Below are positions 3,757 to 5,400 of a stretch of 5,400 nucleotides of DNA, in pieces (position 1 is the stretch's first letter; each line of letters starts with the position of its first letter). A program made the position numbers and the translations under genes. The notes under the pieces were generated by a model. The model did not search any database. It had not been told where the DNA came from and was given only the letters and a program-made list of their open reading frames with translations. Origin of the DNA: RGIG1959 sp045540655 (lineage in GTDB: Bacteria > Bacillota > Clostridia > Oscillospirales > Acutalibacteraceae); assembly GCA_045540655.1 (NCBI GenBank), contig JAZQHP010000025.1, positions 1 through 5,400 on the forward strand, in the 5' to 3' direction.

Positions 3757-5400
3757 ATGCTCTACCGAACCGAACATCCGCGTCCCCAATGGATGCGGGA
3801 ATCCTGGCAAACCCTGAACGGCGAATGGTCCTTCGCGATGGATCCCGCCGTCAGCGGCATCGAACGCGAGCTGTTCGCCCCCGATGCCGTGTTCCCCGAC
3901 ACCATCTGCGTGCCGTTCTGCATGGAAAGCCGTTTGTCGGGTATCGCGCACACGGATTTCGTCTCCTGCGTGTGGTATAAGCGCACCGTGACCATCCCTG
4001 CGGACAAACGGCAAGGACGCATCCTGTTGCATTTCGGGGCGGTCGATCACACCGCCACCGTCTACATCAACGGCAAGGAATGCGGACACCACGTCGGCGG
4101 CTACGCCTCCTTCTCCGTGGACATCACCGACGCAGTGACGGTCGGCGACAACACGCTGACCGTGCGTGCCTACGACGACACCCGCAACCCGCTCGTACCG
4201 TCCGGCAAACAAAGCACCTCCCATCATTCGTGGGGATGCTACTACACCCGCACCACCGGCATCTGGCAAAGCGTGTGGCTGGAATTTCTGCCCGCCGTTC
4301 ACGTGCAAAGCGCGCACCTGTTGCCGTCCCTTGAGGCGGGCAACATCACGGTGAACGCCGAGCTGTGCGGCAACGCCGAGCTGACGGTCGAAGCCTTCTG
4401 GGACGGCAAAGCCGTCGGTCGCGCCTCCTGCCGTGCCGACGGCGGACAGGTATCCCTGACTCTGCCGCTGTCGGAGGTGCACCCCTGGGAAATCGGCAAA
4501 GGCGGTCTCTACGATCTGGTGTTTACCTACGGCGATGACCGTGTGCAAAGCTACACGGGGCTTCGCTCGCTTCATATCGACGGCACAGCATTTCGCATCA
4601 ACGGCAAAGCTGTGTTCCAGCGGCGTGTGCTCGATCAGGGATTTTACCCCGACGGCATCTATACCGCCCCGTCCGACGCCGACCTGGTTGCCGACATCGA
4701 ACGATCGATGGCGATGGGCTTCAACGGCGCCCGCCTGCATGAAAAAGTGTTTGAGGAACGGTTCCTGTATCACTGCGACCGCCTCGGATATATCGTGTGG
4801 GGCGAATACCCCGACTGGGGACTCAACCACGCCGATCCCCTTTGCATTTACAGCATGCTTCCCGAATGGCTGGAGATCCTTCATCGCGACCGCAATCATC
4901 CCGCCGTCATCGGCTGGTGCACCTTCAACGAAACCTGGGACCAGGCGAATCATCCCCAGTACGACGATGCCATCGCGCTGATCTACCGCGTGACAAAAGC
5001 CGTCGATCCGACGCGCCCGTGCATCGACGCCAGCGGCAACTTCCACGTGGTGACGGATGTCTATGACCTGCACGATTACGAGCAGGATCCCGCGGAGCTG
5101 GCGGCACACTTTGACGTCCTCGGGCAAACCAATGCCTTTACGCACCACGCCGCCTTCGCCGACCGTCAGCACTACGACGGCAACCGCCCGTTTTTCGTCA
5201 GCGAATACGGCGGCATCCGCCTGGCGGACGATCCGAACGGCTGGGGCTACGGTGATGCGCCCGCTACCCGCGAGGAATTTCTCATCCGTCTGCGTCAGCT
5301 GACCGACGTGTTGCTGGATCATCCCCATATCGGTGGCTTCTGCTACACCCAGCTGACCGACGTGGAGCAGGAGCAAAACGGGCTCTACACCTACGACCGC
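3757..5400 (+). CDS. Glycoside hydrolase family 2 enzyme (beta-galactosidase/glucuronidase-like), 3' end missing
   Basis: The first 548 codons of a retaining glycosidase of family GH2; the frame is open to the window edge. No signal peptide is seen, so it should act in the cytoplasm on imported oligosaccharides or glycosides. Domains in order: jelly-roll sugar-binding domain (about 10-178, with RPQWMRESWQTLNGEW at 9-24 and TGIWQSVWLE at 167-176), immunoglobulin-like sandwich (about 180-275), and TIM barrel (from about 276). In the barrel, GFNGARLHEKVFEERF (321-336) and GYIVWGEYPDWG (344-355) are typical. The acid/base is predicted as Glu392 in FNE (390-392), and the nucleophile as Glu483 in SEYG (482-485); the 91-residue gap equals that of E. 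coli GusA (Glu413, Glu504). Near the end TQLTDVEQEQNGLYTYDR (531-548) lies where beta-glucuronidases carry their Asn-x-Lys carboxylate-binding motif, which is not present, arguing for a neutral sugar such as galactose. Exact specificity is uncertain. Confidence 0.93.
   Translation, partial: MLYRTEHPRPQWMRESWQTLNGEWSFAMDPAVSGIERELFAPDAVFPDTICVPFCMESRLSGIAHTDFVSCVWYKRTVTIPADKRQGRILLHFGAVDHTATVYINGKECGHHVGGYASFSVDITDAVTVGDNTLTVRAYDDTRNPLVPSGKQSTSHHSWGCYYTRTTGIWQSVWLEFLPAVHVQSAHLLPSLEAGNITVNAELCGNAELTVEAFWDGKAVGRASCRADGGQVSLTLPLSEVHPWEIGKGGLYDLVFTYGDDRVQSYTGLRSLHIDGTAFRINGKAVFQRRVLDQGFYPDGIYTAPSDADLVADIERSMAMGFNGARLHEKVFEERFLYHCDRLGYIVWGEYPDWGLNHADPLCIYSMLPEWLEILHRDRNHPAVIGWCTFNETWDQANHPQYDDAIALIYRVTKAVDPTRPCIDASGNFHVVTDVYDLHDYEQDPAELAAHFDVLGQTNAFTHHAAFADRQHYDGNRPFFVSEYGGIRLADDPNGWGYGDAPATREEFLIRLRQLTDVLLDHPHIGGFCYTQLTDVEQEQNGLYTYDR
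4354..4383 (+). repeat. Short in-frame direct repeat in the GH2 sandwich domain
   Basis: AACGCCGAGCTG occurs perfectly at 4354-4365 and again at 4372-4383, a period of 18 bp that keeps frame and encodes NAEL twice. It may be a relic of a 6-codon duplication or chance in a beta-rich domain. Confidence 0.5.

Noticed and set aside
3251..5026. Shared 14-base string GATCCGACGCGCCC in the nitroreductase and GH2 genes
   Set aside because: Both copies simply encode the same peptide DPTRP with the same preferred codons; no further similarity surrounds them, so it is not a mobile or regulatory repeat.
3313..5376. 687-codon open frame on the minus strand over the nitroreductase and GH2 genes
   Set aside because: It lies antisense to two genes with clear family motifs, spans the gap between them, and its translation is Gly/Val/His-rich low complexity with no recognisable domain. 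The length is a product of codon bias.

Overview
The window reads as a piece of a low-GC-phylum but fairly GC-rich Clostridia genome (Oscillospiraceae/Ruminococcaceae-like gut anaerobe is my inference). Reasons: strong AGGAGG-type ribosome binding sites, a Gram-positive style lipoprotein next to an ECF-transporter S component, a DUF4173/DUF4153-type membrane protein, and a cytoplasmic GH2 glycosidase of the kind common in gut Firmicutes. Coding DNA is GC-rich while the divergent promoter region around 3060-3180 is strikingly AT-rich.

Layout. Positions 1-90 hold no gene I can support. Positions 91-1380, all on the minus strand, form one transcription unit: a sigma-A type promoter (TTGCAA, 17 bp, TATACT), a long leader that I read as a cobalamin (B12) riboswitch, a lipoprotein with a DUF4430 (transcobalamin C-terminal-like) domain, and, overlapping it by GTGA, an ECF-transporter S component. 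Positions 1392-3086, also minus strand, hold a DUF4173-like polytopic membrane protein with its own near-consensus promoter (TTGACA, 17 bp, TATGAT) and a strong hairpin at the 5' end of its leader. Divergently, on the plus strand from about 3164, an extended -10 promoter drives a small nitroreductase-family flavoprotein followed after 21 bp by a glycoside hydrolase family 2 enzyme that runs off the right edge of the window.

How the parts fit. The most informative unit is the left one. The leader carries the conserved cobalamin riboswitch core, an 11-bp closing P1 helix, and complementary L5 and L13 loops. Together with a lipoprotein whose domain resembles the B12-binding transcobalamin C-terminus, this indicates that the lipoprotein and the S component form a B12- or corrinoid-uptake pair, with the lipoprotein as a surface receptor and the S component as the membrane substrate-binding subunit of an ECF transporter whose ATPases and T subunit lie elsewhere. 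Downstream of the aptamer, one pyrimidine segment can pair either with a purine segment or with the Shine-Dalgarno sequence, suggesting translational control.

Two very long open frames (586 codons on plus over the DUF4173 gene and 687 codons on minus over the nitroreductase/GH2 genes) are antisense shadows. No tRNA, rRNA, CRISPR array, insertion sequence or prophage feature was seen.
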